A DNA stretch of 16,597 bases from Bacillota bacterium. GTDB taxonomy: Bacteria > Bacillota > Clostridia > Oscillospirales > Ruminococcaceae. The stretch is from the NCBI GenBank assembly GCA_023394255.1, contig JAEXAZ010000259.1:1-16597 (forward strand), in the 5' to 3' direction. Every line of letters starts with the position of its first letter. Position 1 is the first letter of the stretch. Below, in pieces: positions 15,253 through 16,597 of this stretch. The position numbers and the translations under genes are program-made. Under the pieces are notes generated by a model, which worked only from the letters and a program-made list of their open reading frames with translations, was not told the origin of the DNA and made no database searches.

Positions 15253-15301
15253 ATCACAAGATATGGTGCCGTCGGCAAAAAAATCTACTAAAGATTGTGA
15301 T
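15253..15301. repeat. Inverted repeat upstream of the nrdD-like promoter
   Basis: ATCACAA (15253-15259) and TTGTGAT (15295-15301) are perfect arms 35 bases apart, ending seven bases before the -35 at 15308. A second small repeat, AATCT-ACTAA-AGATT (15282-15296), overlaps the right arm. These could be regulator sites for the anaerobic reductase genes or a weak end signal for the preceding operon. I see no NrdR-box consensus. Confidence 0.35.
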
Positions 15302-15307
15302 TTGCGG

Positions 15308-15336
15308 TTGACTTTTCGACCCTGATGATTTATGCT
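15308..15336 (+). promoter_or_regulatory. Promoter of the nrdD-like/nrdG genes
   Basis: TTGACT (15308-15313) and TATGCT (15331-15336) are 17 bases apart. The predicted start near 15343 leaves a leader of about 80 bases before the small gene. This also rules out the in-frame ATG at 15332, which lies within the -10. Confidence 0.6.
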
Positions 15337-15424
15337 TAATATGCATTCAACGGGCATCATAACTGATGCGGAAGAAATAGACGACCCCCGGCATCGGGAA
15401 AACAAGACAATGGAGGGCTGCAAA

Positions 15425-15592
15425 ATGGGCGACAAGACGGGACAGATGATAGGCGAAGGCGTAAAATTCGAAAGGATTCGCAGGATTACCGGTTACCTTG
15501 TGGGGACGGTTGACCGCTGGAACAACGCGAAGCGCTCCGAAGAGCATGACCGTGTGAAGCATGGCGTGGGCGCCGGCCTGGAGCGGTTATAA
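15425..15592 (+). CDS. Stand-alone glycyl-radical C-terminal domain of anaerobic ribonucleotide reductase
   Basis: This 55-residue protein contains RRITGYLVGTVDRWNNAKR followed by SEEHDRVKHG. It matches only the last part of NrdD, where E. coli has RRVCGYLG...FNAGK...RVKH and the Gly after Leu carries the radical. The catalytic ten-stranded barrel and the four-Cys zinc site of NrdD are absent. ATG at 15425 has GGAGG about eight bases upstream; no upstream frame supplies the missing part. It precedes nrdG, whose product activates this very segment, by 54 bases. Two readings are possible: a functional spare radical domain, comparable to YfiD for pyruvate formate-lyase, or a decayed fragment of nrdD. 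The clean start, good ribosome binding site, promoter and intact frame favour a real gene. Confidence 0.8.
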   Translation: MGDKTGQMIGEGVKFERIRRITGYLVGTVDRWNNAKRSEEHDRVKHGVGAGLERL

Positions 15593-15603
15593 GAATATGC
15601 GGG

Positions 15604-15633
15604 AAGGGCGGCCTGCGGGCCGTCCTTTTCTTT
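15604..15633 (+). terminator. Terminator-like hairpin between the nrdD-like gene and nrdG
   Basis: AAGGGCGGCC (15604-15613) and GGCCGTCCTT (15618-15627) pair over ten positions with one G-U, followed by TTCTTT. It lies directly before the nrdG ribosome binding site GGAGGA (15634-15639). It would reduce nrdG transcription relative to the small gene. Confidence 0.7.
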
Positions 15634-15646
15634 GGAGGAATTGCTG

Positions 15647-16147
15647 ATGTCTGCTATCCGGCTTGCGGGTGTGATCCGGGAATCCATTGTGGATGGGCCG
15701 GGTTTTCGGTTCGTCGTGTTCGTGCAGGGCTGCCCGCACCACTGCAAAGGGTGCCATAATCCCCAGTCGCACGACTTTGCGGGCGGCTATCTCTGTGATA
15801 CGGGCACGTTGCTGGCAGAGATCCGGAAAAACCCGCTGCTGTCCGGGGTCACTTTTTCCGGCGGGGAGCCCTTCTGCCAGCCAGGGCCTCTTGCCGAACT
15901 GGGGGCAGAAGTGAAAAAGCTGGGGCTGAACCTGATCGTTTACAGCGGCTATACCTATGAGAAGCTCAACAAAATGAACAGCCCCGATGTGCATGCGCTG
16001 CTGGATTTGTCCGATTATCTCATCGACGGAAAATTTTTGCTGGAGCAAAGAAATCTGCTGCTGCGCTACCGCGGCAGCGACAACCAGCGCATCGTTGACT
16101 TGAAACGTACCCGGGAACAGGGCGACGTGGTTACTGCGGAGCTGTAA
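15647..16147 (+). CDS. nrdG: Anaerobic ribonucleoside-triphosphate reductase activating protein (radical SAM)
   Basis: This 166-residue enzyme binds a 4Fe-4S cluster through Cys29, Cys33 and Cys36 (GCPHHCKGC, the CxxxCxxC motif) and S-adenosylmethionine, helped by SGGEP (71-75). It removes a hydrogen atom from the glycine of NrdD to make the glycyl radical needed for anaerobic deoxynucleotide synthesis. The N-terminus IRLAGVIRESIVDGPGFR is typical, and the length is usual for NrdG. ATG at 15647 is chosen because GGAGGA lies seven bases upstream; TTG at 15632 would overlap that site. The large NrdD subunit is not in the window, so it must be encoded elsewhere. The adjacent 55-residue radical domain is the obvious local partner. 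Confidence 0.95.
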   Translation: MSAIRLAGVIRESIVDGPGFRFVVFVQGCPHHCKGCHNPQSHDFAGGYLCDTGTLLAEIRKNPLLSGVTFSGGEPFCQPGPLAELGAEVKKLGLNLIVYSGYTYEKLNKMNSPDVHALLDLSDYLIDGKFLLEQRNLLLRYRGSDNQRIVDLKRTREQGDVVTAEL

Positions 16148-16151
16148 AGGA

Positions 16152-16177
16152 AAAAGGACGCCGGCCGGCGTCCTTTT
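16152..16177. terminator. Bidirectional terminator after nrdG
   Basis: A perfect 26-base palindrome centred on CCGG/CCGG with A-run and T-run ends. It lies between convergent nrdG and the surface-protein gene and can act on both strands. Confidence 0.85.
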
Positions 16178-16196
16178 CAATTGTTCTGCTGGTTAT

Positions 16197-16597
16197 TTAC
16201 GAGAAAGCGCCCATACGTATCAGCTGCTGTGCCGTCATACCGATCAGGGCCGCGCTGTCCGGCTGCTTTTCCGCGAGACCTGCGGCGGGAAGGTCTCCGG
16301 CTGCTTCAATATCATAAAAACAGCCCACAAGACGGCCCGATGAACCTTCGCCGGGTTGGCTCAAAACTCCGACAAAACTCCCCGCGAAACCGCGCTGCGG
16401 CGTATGATCCACCTCTACCGAGGCAATTCCGCGGTCGATCGTACCCTGTACCAGCTTGCCCGCAAATCCGCCGGCGGCGGTGCCGGACAGGTTCCCGGAG
16501 ACCGTCCCGGTGACGGTGCAGTCGGTCAGCATGCTGGCTGGGCCGTCCACCGCGCCGCAAATTCCGCCCGCGATACCGCCGGTGACGGTGACGTCCG
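16197..16597 (-). CDS. GLUG-repeat surface/adhesin-like protein, C-terminus (5' partial)
   Basis: The frame is open to the right edge, so only about the last 132 residues are seen. Gly, Ala, Val and Thr-rich repeats (TGGIAGGICG, then TDCTVTGTVSG, then AAGGFAGKLV) followed by GCFYDIEAAG and a SAALIGMTAQQL ending match the GLUG repeat style of secreted or cell-surface proteins, where the last repeat normally reads 'C-Y-D-T-x-T-S-G ... G.Tt.ql'. The protein ends shortly after that, with no sorting signal (no LPxTG) and no C-terminal membrane helix in view. An N-terminal signal and repeats would lie outside the window. Likely a beta-solenoid-type surface protein; the binding partner is unknown. 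Confidence 0.75.
   Translation of the reverse strand, partial: DVTVTGGIAGGICGAVDGPASMLTDCTVTGTVSGNLSGTAAGGFAGKLVQGTIDRGIASVEVDHTPQRGFAGSFVGVLSQPGEGSSGRLVGCFYDIEAAGDLPAAGLAEKQPDSAALIGMTAQQLIRMGAFS

Noticed and set aside
15332..15424. An upstream ATG extending the NrdD-like protein by 31 residues
   Set aside because: It lies inside the -10 of the likely promoter, has no ribosome binding site, and the extra residues do not resemble NrdD.
15587..16180. A 197-codon minus-strand frame opposite nrdG
   Set aside because: nrdG is unambiguous by its CxxxCxxC and GGEP motifs; the antisense frame spans both terminator hairpins.
1..16597. CRISPR arrays, tRNA genes and insertion sequences
   Set aside because: No regularly spaced repeats, tRNA-like cloverleaf ending in CCA, or transposase motif was seen on either strand.

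Overview
This window looks like chromosome from an anaerobic, moderately GC-rich Gram-positive bacterium of the class Clostridia, probably near Oscillospiraceae. That placement is inferred. The evidence is AGGAGG-type ribosome binding sites, frequent TTG and GTG starts, anaerobic ribonucleotide reductase genes, an ECF vitamin-transporter S component and a DUF6320-type membrane protein. I see no tRNA, rRNA, CRISPR array, transposase or integrase.

Left part (1-2860): the C-terminal signalling domain of a chemoreceptor runs off the left edge. Converging on it are two short genes on the minus strand that resemble phage structural proteins and share an N-terminal motif. A 317-base AT-rich gap with inverted repeats follows, then a glycerophosphodiester phosphodiesterase gene.

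Centre left (2860-9581): an RND efflux permease and its membrane-fusion adaptor form a minus-strand operon. Divergent from it is an OmpR-type response regulator and histidine kinase pair, the obvious candidate regulator of the pump.

Centre (9585-12270): azlC and azlD, a branched-chain amino acid exporter, are driven by an extended -10 promoter that moves the azlC start downstream of the first ATG. A perfect hairpin separates them from a convergent two-gene operon: a type III pantothenate kinase homologue with altered active-site motifs, followed by an ECF S component, presumably for pantothenate.

Right (12306-15241): three tightly packed plus-strand genes encode an HSL-type alpha/beta hydrolase, a condensation-domain-like acyltransferase with HHxxxDG, and a zinc-ribbon membrane protein. 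They look like an undescribed ester or lipid-modifying unit.

Far right (15242-16597): a 55-residue protein matches only the glycyl-radical C-terminus of anaerobic ribonucleotide reductase. It sits directly before nrdG, the radical-SAM activase, with a terminator-like hairpin between them. The window ends in the C-terminus of a GLUG-repeat surface protein on the minus strand.

The observations most worth following are the stand-alone glycyl-radical domain beside nrdG, the CoaX homologue with degenerate motifs beside a vitamin transporter, the hydrolase/acyltransferase/zinc-ribbon operon, and the orphan pair of phage-like proteins.
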